From NCBI RefSeq assembly GCF_014650075.1, contig NZ_BMUG01000005.1, forward strand, positions 558,001 through 622,000: a DNA stretch of 64,000 nt, written 5' to 3'. This document shows positions 55,390 to 64,000 of this stretch, piece after piece (positions within the stretch are counted from its first letter, which is position 1; every line of letters starts with the position of its first letter). The notes beneath the pieces were generated by a model, which was given only the letters and a program-made list of their open reading frames with translations, was not told where the DNA came from and made no database searches. Origin of the DNA: Streptomyces microflavus (GTDB lineage Bacteria; Actinomycetota; Actinomycetes; Streptomycetales; Streptomycetaceae). The position numbers and the translations under genes were made by a program.

Positions 55390-55984
55390 CAGCCTTTCGG
55401 TCTGGCTCCGCGTGCGCCGTGAGACCGACTGGCACAGAGCACCGGCCCTACAACGGATCCCGACCGACCACGACGGGTTCCGATCCTGGTGCGAGGGTCC
55501 GGTGCGCCGACGGGACCCGACCCGCGCCGGGCGTCTGCTAGCCGCACACAACTCGGCCTGCGAAGATGCCGCACGGCGTTCCCCGCTGGACTTCGCCCTG
55601 CTGTCCGGTTGGCAGCGCGAAGTCCTTGCTTCACCAAGGGCACCGTTCCGCGTCGGCGACGCCTATGCGAAAGCCGGCCGCGAGCGCTACGGTCTGACCC
55701 CTCGCACGCAGGCCGACTTCGCTTCCTGCCTGCACGAGACAACCGACCCGGCCATCCCGCTGGCGGCCCGTGCCGCCCGCGCCTACCTCGACGTGGCGTT
55801 CTTCCACCCGTTCACTGATGGCAATGCCCGTGCCGCGCTGTTGACCTTGGTCCATGTGCTGGCCCGGGAAGACATCGTCCTTCCAGAAGTCGCACCTCTC
55901 CAAACCACCCGCTACGCGGATGACCCGGCAGGCGCCGCTGACCTCGTCGCTCTCATCGGTGTGCTCAACCGCCGCCGACCCTGA
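55376..55984 (+). CDS. Atypical Fic/Doc-family protein
   Basis: 202 residues. The Fic core motif reads HPFTDGNARAAL: the catalytic His and the DGN anion loop are present, but the second Gly of GNGR is Ala and the final Arg (HxFxDGNGRxxR) is Leu. An upstream helix (AARAARAYLDVAFF) fits the fold. No inhibitory (S/T)xxxE(G/N) helix is obvious. Fic proteins AMPylate targets, while Doc phosphorylates them; these changes make the activity uncertain. ATG 55376 has GGAGGA upstream, within the partner gene. Confidence 0.85.
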   Translation: MTATDSLSVWLRVRRETDWHRAPALQRIPTDHDGFRSWCEGPVRRRDPTRAGRLLAAHNSACEDAARRSPLDFALLSGWQREVLASPRAPFRVGDAYAKAGRERYGLTPRTQADFASCLHETTDPAIPLAARAARAYLDVAFFHPFTDGNARAALLTLVHVLAREDIVLPEVAPLQTTRYADDPAGAADLVALIGVLNRRRP

Positions 55985-57153
55985 CGCGTCCGTGTGAGAG
56001 CACAGGCCTGGTCCGAAGCAGTGGCCATCTCGTCCGCGGGGAGCCCCAGGCGCCGAAGTGGAGCTCAACGCCCGTGTCCAGGCAGTACGCATCACAGTGA
56101 CCAGTTGGCGGGTGTCATCGACACGTCGCAGGAGAACGGGGCCGCTGTCCTCAGGGCGGAGCTGGTCGATGATCGCCTCCAGTCTGGGCAACATGGCTGC
56201 GCATTGAGCGGCCGTGAGGAATCCGTCATCGTCTGTATGGTCGAGCGGTGGCGTCAGCTTGGTGGAGACACCGCTCCACGCGCGGTCCCCACCGAACCCG
56301 CGCTCTCGGCAAGGGTGAACCCTTCTGTGTCGGCCAGCCACAGCCTGAATATGTGGAAGCCTGGTCCTCAGGATCAGTCGCAGGGCGAGGTGTCGGCAAC
56401 CGAAATGATCTGCCGCCGCCCAGGAGATCGAGCGCCAGATCCGCGCGCACACCGGGGCCGGCCAAGAGCAAGATGCATACCTGCGACGGCAGATGGGGCT
56501 TCAACAGCACCCGCTCCGCCGTCTCCTGGAGCACCAGGGAGTTCCTCGTCCCGGCGTTCAGCCCGACACGGGTGCCCTGCAGGGTGACTTCCTGCTCGCC
56601 GACCTGACCGCCCCGACGTGGAAGGTCACGATCGGCGTACCGTCGAAGATCCGGATCGAGCCGAAGGGCGACCTGACCGCACGACGCGGGCCGCTCCCCG
56701 AACCGCAGCGACGCCGTCGGGATGGGCTTGTACGCCGAACTGCTCGCCTCGACCAGCGGCCGGGCAGCAAGTGCGGTCGCTCGGTGACATTCTCCTGCCC
56801 GGCGACGACAAAGGCCTCGTCGTCGCCGGGCAAGCCTCTCAGGTCTCGGAACAGGCCTGTTAGGCGAGGGCAGTGTTGCGGGCCATGCGCCGTTCGAGGA
56901 TTCCTGATGCTCGAACTCGTGGAACCCGTACAAGATGCCTGAGCAGGCGTGGCGTCACGTACGGGTTCCCGTGTCCCTACGGCTGGTCCTTGCTCTGGAG
57001 CCAGGCTCCGTCATCCGCATGTGGGCCGTGCCGGCCTGCCCCGGATCTTGTGCCGTACGGTCGGACGGCGCGGCTGCCCACCGTCCGCAACGCATCTCAC
57101 CGAACCGGGCGATGCCGCCGGTACGGCCGGGAGACCCGAACCGACACCGGGAA
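55985..57153. other. Decayed region, no intact gene
   Basis: About 1.17 kb. Fragments look coding but are cut: minus strand near 56040-56310 (PPLDHTDDDGFLTAAQCAAM, RPEDSGPVLLRRVDDT); plus strand near 56410-56620 (AQEIERQIRAHTGAGQEQDA) and 56690-56780 (SDAVGMGLYAELLASTSG) in different frames. No start/stop pair gives a full-length recognisable protein. No insertion-sequence ends seen. Confidence 0.5.
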
Positions 57154-58272
57154 TCAGGCGGCAATGAGCTCCTGCTCGCGGTCCGACCTTTTGACCTTGG
57201 GCTTCTTGTTCGGCAGCGCGAGCCGGAAGACCTTGTGCCACGCGGAGAACACCTGCTTGGGCAGCGGGCCGGTGACGTACTCCAGCTCGTACTTCTCGAA
57301 CAGCGCGCGCACCTTCACCGCGACCTCGGCGTACCGGTTGCTCGGCAGGTCCGGGAACAGGTGGTGCTCGATCTGGTGCGACAGGTTGCCGGTCATGAAG
57401 TGCATGGCCTTGCTGCCGCTGATGTTCGCCGAGCCCATCATCTGGCGCAGGTACCACTGGCCGCGCGTCTCGCCCCTGATCGACCGGCGCTCGAAGACCT
57501 GTACGCCCTCGGGGAAGTGCCCGCACATGATCACCGAGTGGGTCCAGATGTTACGGACCAGGTTCGCGGTGAACGTGGCGGCGAGGGTGGTGAGGAATGA
57601 CGGGCCCGACAGCAGCGGGTGGATCACGTAGTCCTTGAGCACCTGCTTGCGGATCTTGCGGCCCACGGCTTTGGCCCGCGCGCGGAACTCCGGGTTCTTG
57701 CGGCGGCGCTTGTGGAGGTTCTTGCCGAGCTCCAGGTCGTACGCGGCGATGCCGTACTCGAAGAAGCAGGCGTTGAGGAAGTTCCACAGCGGCTGGCCGA
57801 GGTGGAAGGGGTGCCACTTCTGGTCCTCGTCGACGCGCATGATGCCGTAGCCGAGGTCGTTGTCCTTGCCGATCACGTTGGTGTACGTGTGGTGCAGCTC
57901 GTTGTGCGAGTGCTTCCACTGATCGGACGGCGAGACGTGATCCCACTCCCAGGTGGTGGAGTGGATCTTCGGATCCCGCATCCAGTCCCACTGGCCGTGC
58001 AGGACGTTGTGGCCGATCTCCATGTTGTCCATGATCTTCGCCACGGACAGCCCGGCGGTGCCGAGCAGCCACGCGGGCGGGAAGAACGAGAACAGCAACA
58101 CGCCCCTGCTGACCAGCTCGAGCTTGCGCTGCGCCGAGATGACCTTACGGATGTAGGCGGCGTCCTTCTCGCCGCGGTCGGCGATCACCTCGTCGCGGAT
58201 CGCGTCCAGCTCGCGGCCCAGCTCCTCGATCTGCTCCGTGCTCAGGTGGGCGGTGGGGTCGATGGCGGTCAC
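57154..58272 (-). CDS. Acyl-CoA/acyl-lipid fatty acid desaturase
   Basis: 372 residues, membrane-bound di-iron desaturase. Three histidine boxes: HNVLH (88-92), HNELHH (123-128) and a C-terminal HQIEHH. It inserts a double bond in fatty acyl chains using electrons from a ferredoxin-like partner. Similar to mycobacterial DesA3. GTG 58272 (MTAIDPTAHL) has AGGAG upstream; it follows the reductase gene by 7 bases, so they are one operon. Confidence 0.94.
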   Translation of the reverse strand: MTAIDPTAHLSTEQIEELGRELDAIRDEVIADRGEKDAAYIRKVISAQRKLELVSRGVLLFSFFPPAWLLGTAGLSVAKIMDNMEIGHNVLHGQWDWMRDPKIHSTTWEWDHVSPSDQWKHSHNELHHTYTNVIGKDNDLGYGIMRVDEDQKWHPFHLGQPLWNFLNACFFEYGIAAYDLELGKNLHKRRRKNPEFRARAKAVGRKIRKQVLKDYVIHPLLSGPSFLTTLAATFTANLVRNIWTHSVIMCGHFPEGVQVFERRSIRGETRGQWYLRQMMGSANISGSKAMHFMTGNLSHQIEHHLFPDLPSNRYAEVAVKVRALFEKYELEYVTGPLPKQVFSAWHKVFRLALPNKKPKVKRSDREQELIAA

Positions 58273-58279
58273 GGTGCTC

Positions 58280-59335
58280 CTACCGTTCGATGTCGCAGGG
58301 GCCCGCCGCGGCGGACACACAGGTCTGGATGAGGACGCCCGGCTCGGCCTCGGTGATCTCGCCGGTGCGCAGGTCGCGGACGGCGCCCGCCTTGAGCGGA
58401 GTGACGCAGCCGAAGCAGATGCCCATGCGGCACCCGGAGGGCATGAGCACGCCGGCTTCCTCGCCGATGTCCAGCAGCGGCGTGGCGCCGTCCGCGTTGA
58501 CGGCCTTGCCGGTGGCGCTGAAGGTGACCTCGCCGCCGTCGCCGACGACGGCGATGCCGGGGCGGAAACGTTCGGTGTGCAGGCGCTCCTGGACGCCGTG
58601 CTCGGTCCAGTGCTCCTCGGCGGCGTCGAGCAGCCCCGCGGGCCCGCACGCCCAGGTCTCGCGCTCGGCCCAGTCGGGTACGAGTTCGTCGAGACGGGCG
58701 ATGTCGAGCATGCCGTCCGTGTCGGTGTGCACCTCGGTGAGCCGCAGTTTCTTGTCCGCGACCAGGCCGTGCAGTTCGTTGCGGAAGATCACGTCCTGCG
58801 GCTGTGGCGCGCAGTGGACCATGACGACGTCGTCGAACGCGGTGTCGCGCAGCATGCCCATCACGGGAGTGATGCCGCTGCCGGCCGTCAGGTAGAGCAC
58901 CTTGGCTGGCTTGGCCCGCGGCAGCACGAAGTCACCGGTCGGCTGGTCGATCTGGATCAGCGTGCCCGGTTTCGCCCTGCGGACCAAGTGGTTGCTGACC
59001 TTGCCGTCGGGGATCGCCTTCACGGTGATCGTGACGCGGCCGTCCCGGCGATTCGTCGGCGAGGTGATGGAGTAGGCACGCCACAGACGCACCCCGTCGA
59101 CGTCGACCCCGATCCGCACATACTGACCGGCTGTGTGGCCGCGCCAGCCCCGTCCTGGCTTGATCACGACAGTCGCGGCGTCACCCGTCTCGGGCTGTAC
59201 GGCCTCGATGCGCCCACGGAGGTCAGCGCCCGCCCGCAGTGGGCTGACCAGGTCGAGGTAGTCCGACGGCAGCAGCGGTGTCGTGACCATCTCCAGCAGT
59301 TTCCACGCCCTACTGCGGCGGGCTGTACTCGTCAT
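58280..59335 (-). CDS. Ferredoxin reductase with C-terminal 2Fe-2S domain
   Basis: 351 residues. FAD-binding domain (RLWRAYSITSPTNR), NAD(P)H-binding domain (YLTAGSGITPVMGML) and a plant-type ferredoxin domain with Cys ligands CRMGICFGC and a distal IQTC. It is the electron donor for the downstream desaturase, as Rv3230c is for DesA3. ATG 59335, GGAG just upstream. Divergent from the PucR-type regulator. Confidence 0.94.
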   Translation of the reverse strand: MTSTARRSRAWKLLEMVTTPLLPSDYLDLVSPLRAGADLRGRIEAVQPETGDAATVVIKPGRGWRGHTAGQYVRIGVDVDGVRLWRAYSITSPTNRRDGRVTITVKAIPDGKVSNHLVRRAKPGTLIQIDQPTGDFVLPRAKPAKVLYLTAGSGITPVMGMLRDTAFDDVVMVHCAPQPQDVIFRNELHGLVADKKLRLTEVHTDTDGMLDIARLDELVPDWAERETWACGPAGLLDAAEEHWTEHGVQERLHTERFRPGIAVVGDGGEVTFSATGKAVNADGATPLLDIGEEAGVLMPSGCRMGICFGCVTPLKAGAVRDLRTGEITEAEPGVLIQTCVSAAAGPCDIER

Positions 59336-59421
59336 GGCTCCAGCTTGCTGTGCTTCAAGGTGTAAAGTCCTGACCGTAAGACGTGAATCTGGTCGGAAGA
59401 ATTGTTCGCAAGGAACAAAAA

Positions 59422-60561
59422 GTGAGTCATGCAGCCCGGAGGGCCAGCGAGCTGGCTCTGGACGAGACGACGGTCACCGCGCTTCGGGCCGCGCTGAAGA
59501 CCACCGCCGACGAGGTCGTCCAGGCGATCATCGACGAGGTCCCGTCCTACGCCAACGCCCTTTCGGGCCGCATGGGCGGCACCATCCGCCGGGCCGTCCG
59601 TACCGCCCTGGGGCACTACCTGGACCTTGCGAGCGGGAACGCGACAGGCGGCGACGGCGATGACGCAGCCTACGAGCTGGGCCGCGGCGAGGTGCGCGAC
59701 GGGCGTTCGATGGACGCCCTGCTCAGCGCCTACCGCGTCGGCGCCCGCGTGGCCTGGCGATGCCTGGCAGCGGGTGCCGTACCCGCTGGGCTGCCCGCCG
59801 CCGAGGTCGCCAAGTTCGCCGAGCTGACCTTCGCCTACATCGACGAGCTCTCCGCCGCGAGCGCCGCGGGCCACGCCGACGAACTGGCCGCCCGGGGCAG
59901 GGCCCACGAGCGCCACCTGGAACACCTGGCCCGCGAGCTCCTCGTCGGCGCGAGCCCGGACGTGCTGCTGGCCTCTGGCCAACGGGCCGGGTGGCAGCCT
60001 CCGGTTTCGCTGACCGCGGTGCTGCTGCCCGCCGTTCAGGCCCGACCTGTCTATCGGGCGCTCGACCCGAGCACCCTCGTCCTCGACGATCTGCCGGATG
60101 CCACCGGTGTGCTGCTCGTCCCCGATGCCGACCGGTCACATCTCCTGCGGCAGCTGACCGACCGCGCCGCCGTGGTCGGCCCGGCCCGGCCATGGACCCG
60201 TGCGTCCGCCTCGTACGCACGAGCCGTACGCGCACGCGCCCTCTCCTCTGATGTTCGCGACACCGAGGACCACCTGCCCGAGCTGGTGCTGAGCGCCGAC
60301 GCAGACGCGTTCGCGGACCTGCGTGCCCGAGCCCTCGCACCGTTGCGGACCTTGCCTGTCGCGACCGCACGGCGGCTGGAGGAGACGTTGCGGGCGTGGC
60401 TGCTGCACCAGGGCAGACGGGACGAGGTGGCGGCGGCCTTGTTCGTCCATCCCCAGACAGTCCGATATCGGATGACGCAGCTGCGGGAGCTGTTTCCGGA
60501 TCTCGCATCGCCGCACCGGGTCCTTGAACTGACGCTGGCGGTCGGCCTTCGGGGCAGCTGA
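59422..60561 (+). CDS. PucR/CdaR-type regulator
   Basis: 379 residues. N-terminal helical domain (DEVVQAIIDEVPSYANAL), central domain, and C-terminal PucR helix-turn-helix: LEETLRAWLLHQGRRDEVAA, FVHPQTVRYRMTQLRELFPD. GTG 59422 is preferred over GTG 59383 because AAGGAAC lies 6 bases upstream. Divergent from the desaturase operon across ~86 bases, so it probably controls it, as actinobacterial desaturase operons often have such a neighbour. Confidence 0.92.
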   Translation: MSHAARRASELALDETTVTALRAALKTTADEVVQAIIDEVPSYANALSGRMGGTIRRAVRTALGHYLDLASGNATGGDGDDAAYELGRGEVRDGRSMDALLSAYRVGARVAWRCLAAGAVPAGLPAAEVAKFAELTFAYIDELSAASAAGHADELAARGRAHERHLEHLARELLVGASPDVLLASGQRAGWQPPVSLTAVLLPAVQARPVYRALDPSTLVLDDLPDATGVLLVPDADRSHLLRQLTDRAAVVGPARPWTRASASYARAVRARALSSDVRDTEDHLPELVLSADADAFADLRARALAPLRTLPVATARRLEETLRAWLLHQGRRDEVAAALFVHPQTVRYRMTQLRELFPDLASPHRVLELTLAVGLRGS

Positions 60562-60721
60562 CGCGCAGTTCGACCGTCCACGACCGCGTCCGCGAGCGGT
60601 CCAGCAATCGCGCCTCGTTCTCGGGGCCGTCAGCCAGGTAGTGCGGCCCGGCCCTCCACTCCGCCAGGTCAGCCGAACGACTGACTGGGCCGGCCTGGCA
60701 GACCGTACGAGGGATGATGGG

Positions 60722-61093
60722 ATGGAATCACGGAACGAGAGGCCAAAAGCTTCCATGGCAAAGCAAGTTCACCGACCCCGTGAGGACGCGGAGTTCGACT
60801 TCATCCTGGGGATGAGCAGCGTTCCGGTCCTCGCATACTTCACCGGGACATGGCCCAAGGCCATCAAACCCTGCCAGGCGATGGACCTCGTCGTGGACGG
60901 CATCGCCGACGACTACACAGGCCGCCTGACTGCCGTCCGCACCGATATCACGCGTTGCCCGGCGACAACCCAGCGATACGGAATCACCGAAGCCCCGTCC
61001 TACGTCCTGCTGAAGGAGGGAGAAGCGGTGGCGCACGGCACGGGGCCCACGACCACCACCGGGGTACGGAAGTTCCTGGACGACCACCTCTGA
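60722..61093 (+). CDS. Thioredoxin-like protein with one active-site Cys
   Basis: About 123 residues from ATG 60722 (ATG 60755 is possible). Thioredoxin fold: VPVLAYFTGTWP, LTAVRTDITRCPATTQRYGI, EAPSYVLLKEGEAVAHGTGP with the cis-Pro. The active site WCGPC is replaced by WPKAIKPC, losing the first Cys and adding residues. Not a normal disulfide reductase; perhaps a binding or monothiol protein. Same family as atypical actinobacterial thioredoxins. Confidence 0.82.
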   Translation: MESRNERPKASMAKQVHRPREDAEFDFILGMSSVPVLAYFTGTWPKAIKPCQAMDLVVDGIADDYTGRLTAVRTDITRCPATTQRYGITEAPSYVLLKEGEAVAHGTGPTTTTGVRKFLDDHL

Positions 61094-61300
61094 AACGGCC
61101 GCTATGGCACATCGCCGCGACGCCCGTCACGTCTCGTCCATGAGAGCTGCATCGCCTGAGACACCTTGGGGCTGAGACACCCCCTCAGGTCACCTGATCC
61201 CGTCCAGCGCGGTCGCGTCCGGCAGTAGCGCGCCGCCAGAGCGCACCCAGGGGGAGAAGGAGCGGGCGAAGTCTGTGACCCTGCGGGAGTGCAGCACCAC

Positions 61301-62227
61301 CTAGCGGCCGAGCAGCGCGGCGACGGTGATCAGCACCGGGACCGAGAGCAGGGTGGACAACAGGATCGACTCTCTGGCGAACCGCTCGGCGACCCGGTAG
61401 TGCGAGGCGTACGTGAAGAGGTTCTGGGCGGCCGGGAGGGCCGCGATCACGACAACGTCCAGCAGCGCCTCGCCCCGCAGACCGAACAGTCCAGCGCCGG
61501 CGGCCCAGGCTACGACAGGCTGGGCGACCGTCTTCAGCACGGCGGACAGATACAGCGCGCCCCGTTCCTCCCCGCGGCCCGGCCGCTCGCCGCCGCGCAG
61601 CGATATCCCGAAGGCGAGGAGCACTGCGGGGACCGACATGTTGCCTATGAGGACGAGCGGTTCGAGCAGGGGCCCGGGCAGGGTCCAGCCGGACGCGGCC
61701 ACCGCCACCCCGGCCAGCGATCCGATCGCCATCGGGTTACGCAGTGGCGTGGTCAGCCGCCGGACGACCGACACCGGCTCCCCGGGGCGGCTGAGGTCGA
61801 GGACGGTCAGGGCCAGCGGGGTAACCAGGATCTGCTGGAGGAGCAGCACCGGCGCGACGAGCGAAGCGTCCCCGAGGACGTAGACGGCGATGGGGATGCC
61901 CAGATTTCCGGCATTGACGTAGCTGGAGCACAGCGCGCCGATCGTGACCCGTCCGGCCTCCCAGTGCAGGAACAGCCGGGCCACCACGACGAAGACCCCG
62001 CCTGTGGCGGCCGTTGCCATCGCCGTGACCAGGAGGCGTTGCGACAGGACGACGGACAGGTCCGCGCCCGCGAGCATCGTGAAGAGCAGGGCCGGGGTTG
62101 CGACGTTGAAGGCGAGTCGGGTCAGCACGGCGCGGCCGTCCTGTCCCAGATAGCCGCGGCGCCCTATGACGTACCCGACGGCGATGACGGTGGCGATCAC
62201 CGTGAATCCGGTGAGGACTCCCTGCAT
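61301..62227 (-). CDS. AEC-family (auxin-efflux-carrier-type) transporter
   Basis: 308 residues, ~10 membrane helices in two inverted halves. TRLAFNVATPALLFTMLAGA, SSYVNAGNLGIPIAVYVLGD and VIAALPAAQNLFTYASHY are the family signatures. Bacterial AEC proteins export organic acids or amino acids. ATG 62227. The neighbours give no substrate clue. Confidence 0.92.
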   Translation of the reverse strand: MQGVLTGFTVIATVIAVGYVIGRRGYLGQDGRAVLTRLAFNVATPALLFTMLAGADLSVVLSQRLLVTAMATAATGGVFVVVARLFLHWEAGRVTIGALCSSYVNAGNLGIPIAVYVLGDASLVAPVLLLQQILVTPLALTVLDLSRPGEPVSVVRRLTTPLRNPMAIGSLAGVAVAASGWTLPGPLLEPLVLIGNMSVPAVLLAFGISLRGGERPGRGEERGALYLSAVLKTVAQPVVAWAAGAGLFGLRGEALLDVVVIAALPAAQNLFTYASHYRVAERFARESILLSTLLSVPVLITVAALLGR

Positions 62228-63410
62228 GTGTTCCTTGCGGGTGGATCAGGTGCGGTGGACGGCAGACTGGATGGAAAGCACCTGGTGAGATGCCGGACAG
62301 CGTCTCAGACCGATGGTCGCGCCCCTGCGGCGGGGTGCGGGCGCGACGGCGGGCCGGCGTCTGCAGGGTCGCCCCGAGGTAGCGGGCCAGGGTGCCGTCA
62401 GCGCTGGCGGTGCCTCGGGCCAACCCTGAGGCACGGCGCATGCTGAGCACCGTGGCGAACACGAGGGATCCGGCGACCTGGGAGAAACAGATCAAGCCTG
62501 GCGGCATGGCGAACGTTCCGTTCGTGGACTTCCGGGAAGGCCCGGAGGGGGACAACTGTCGCGCCAGCAGGAACTGGGCCCAGCACCAGGTCGTCGAGTG
62601 CGCGGGTCAGTTCAAGTTCGCCGAACACACCCCGGAGCCGACGGATGCGTTCCCTGCCGCCACGTGGAGCTCCTTCACAGTGGTGGAGTTGGACTTCGCT
62701 GGCTTGCACCATCGAGTTCGTCGGCGGCACCTTGGTATCGGCCTGTTCCGCGCCGACGAACGTGATCACTTCCACTGTGGCCTGCGTAGCGGGGCGCTGT
62801 CGCAGTCGGTCCTCTTCGGGGCCGACACGTGAGGTTGACCCCCGGGACCCTCGATAGTCGGTTGTTCACCGCATTCGGACGCTATGGCCCAGCTCACCGC
62901 CCTTAGGACCAACCTCCTGAACTCCGGTCAACGGCCGCAACGTCCACGTTCCTCCGTTTCGACGCCACCCTCTTCGTACGAGACCAAGACGGTGAAGGGC
63001 GCCGGAATGGTCGGCGGAGGCCTCTTCGGCTGCGTCTTCGCCGGCTAGGGCAAGCTCGGCCTGATGTACGAGGGCACCCCGAGCATGACCCCGGTGACGG
63101 CCGCTCGGCCGGTGTGTGAGGACATGGACGCGGTCGTCGGGCGGAGCCAGCAGCTCACGACCACCCTGCACCGCTCCCGGAGCGCCGGCTTCGATGGTGC
63201 GCTGAGGCTCGGGGCGATGCCGTCTAGCTGAGTTCCAGGGCGAGGGGTATGTCATCGTGCGGCCGAGCGAGGCGGGCCCGAGAAGACGTCGGGCCGACCT
63301 CGAGCAAGCCGTCGGCAGCAGCCGACCACTTCCCGCGTATCGGACTGCCCGGGCACCCCTGCCCGGCCAGCCCGGCACGTGATCGCTCCTCCGGTGACCC
63401 GGGCGGTCTC
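62228..63410. other. Intergenic, decayed, no intact gene
   Basis: About 1.18 kb. The plus strand near 62990-63230 reads TVKGAGMVGGGLFGCVFAG, an in-frame TAG, then GKLGLMYEGTPSMTPVTAAR and further coding-like sequence to 63231, suggesting a degenerate gene with a stop codon. The ORF on the plus strand at 62392-62832 has no family resemblance. Nothing else recognised. Confidence 0.45.
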
Positions 63411-63842
63411 TCAGCCCTGCTGCTCCAAGGAATCCGCGAACGCACGCAGTGCGTCGGCCAGTTCCTTCTTCGTGGGCAGTTGATCGACCTTCTTCTCCAG
63501 TTCGTCGATGCGCCTGGCGACCTCCGCGAGATCGGCCGGATCCGTCGGCGAGGGCTGGGGCCCGCCCGTGTGCGGCGGCCCGCTGGGGCTCGTGCTGGGC
63601 TCAGGCCCCCCAGTGCCGCCGGCCGATCCGCCGGAGCCGCTGACTGTGCCGCCGTCCGATCCACCGTCGGAGCCACTCGATCCGGCGGGCTGGGTTTCAC
63701 CGGGCACCGGTGACGGACTCACAGGCCCGTTGTCCGACGTACCTGCGGCCAGCGCGCCGCCCACCCCGAGCACTCCTACGGCGGTGGCACTGATCAGCGC
63801 CACCGCCACACGCTTCGAACGTAAGTTCCTTATGGCTCTCAT
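63411..63842 (-). CDS. Secreted/anchored protein with Gly-Ser-Pro linker and coiled coil
   Basis: 143 residues. N-terminal signal or anchor (VAVALISATAVGVLGVGGAL), a ~75-residue low-complexity Gly/Ser/Pro stretch, and a C-terminal heptad-like helix (DLAEVARRIDELEKKVDQLP). No family. ATG 63842; ribosome site weak. Confidence 0.65.
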   Translation of the reverse strand: MRAIRNLRSKRVAVALISATAVGVLGVGGALAAGTSDNGPVSPSPVPGETQPAGSSGSDGGSDGGTVSGSGGSAGGTGGPEPSTSPSGPPHTGGPQPSPTDPADLAEVARRIDELEKKVDQLPTKKELADALRAFADSLEQQG

Positions 63843-64000
63843 GGGTCAGACAGTAGCCATCGCACCCGGCGGAAGGGCGAGTTCCCATATTGCGCTTGTA
63901 CGTGTCGAAGTAGCCCGCAGGGAAATGGAACCGCCCGGCCCCGCTGCACCCTGATCGCGGTCAACCCCGATCTCCTGGTGCGGCTCGGTGTCCCTCCTGA

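Noticed and set aside
61289..62446. Plus-strand frame of 385 codons
   Set aside because: Antisense to the AEC transporter, which has clear membrane helices and family motifs.

Overview
The window is GC-rich DNA from a Streptomyces-type actinomycete. The evidence is near-total G/C at third codon positions, frequent GTG and TTG starts, many ATGA/GTGA gene overlaps, DasR- and CebR-type operators in front of chitin/cellulose genes, and families typical of the genus (BrkB, GlxA-type AraC, MHYT, SMI1/KNR4, PucR). I saw no rRNA, tRNA, CRISPR array, intact insertion sequence or phage structural gene. Functions are by recognition of sequence and motifs; no database search was run.

Layout. (1) 2-11570: a tightly coupled operon of a very large protein (5' end outside the window), a MoxR-type AAA+ ATPase, a DUF5682 + VWA fusion and a SWIM zinc-finger protein, resembling the E. 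coli yehLMPQ set and the MoxR/VWA multi-component systems. (2) 11.6-20.1 kb: membrane and envelope genes (MHYT sensor, acetate-transporter-like protein, PAP2/diacylglycerol-kinase fusion coupled to BrkB, small lipoprotein) plus a deletion-damaged maleylpyruvate-isomerase gene. (3) 20.1-26 kb: a secreted GH18 chitinase with a textbook DasR-type promoter and intrinsic terminator, a DUF6357-like protein and an ABC exporter. (4) 26.5-31.7 kb: small regulators and hypothetical proteins, and a second BrkB protein. (5) 31.8-36.9 kb: a MerR gene cut off at its 3' end and joined to a 5'-truncated AMP-ligase, followed by an acyl carrier protein, an ectoine-synthase-like cupin and a diaminobutyrate-acetyltransferase-like GNAT, flanked by a GlxA-type regulator and an MFS transporter. 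No EctB or EctD is present.

(6) 37-42.7 kb: a LOG-family protein, then an alpha-glucan operon (GH13, flavin-dependent oxidoreductase, GH13). (7) 42.7-47.8 kb: a secretome block: CebR-boxed cellulose LPMO (AA10-CBM2), a small SH3-like secreted protein, a polysaccharide deacetylase, a calcium-repeat protein and a TAP-family hydrolase. (8) 48-57 kb: a patchy region with two probable frameshifted genes (one in a poly-C tract), SMI1/KNR4, PRC-barrel, RTX-like repeat protein, a chitin LPMO behind a perfect DasR palindrome, and a two-gene unit ending in an atypical Fic protein; 56-57.1 kb is decayed. (9) 57.1-64 kb: an acyl-CoA desaturase with its ferredoxin-reductase partner, divergent from a PucR-type regulator; a one-cysteine thioredoxin-like protein, an AEC transporter and a surface-type protein.

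The chitinase, chitin LPMO, cellulose LPMO and deacetylase form a coherent polysaccharide-degradation theme linked by DasR/CebR control. The most unusual unit is the truncated ligase-ACP-EctC-like-EctA-like set, which looks like a carrier-protein-tethered relative of ectoine chemistry, broken at one end by recombination.
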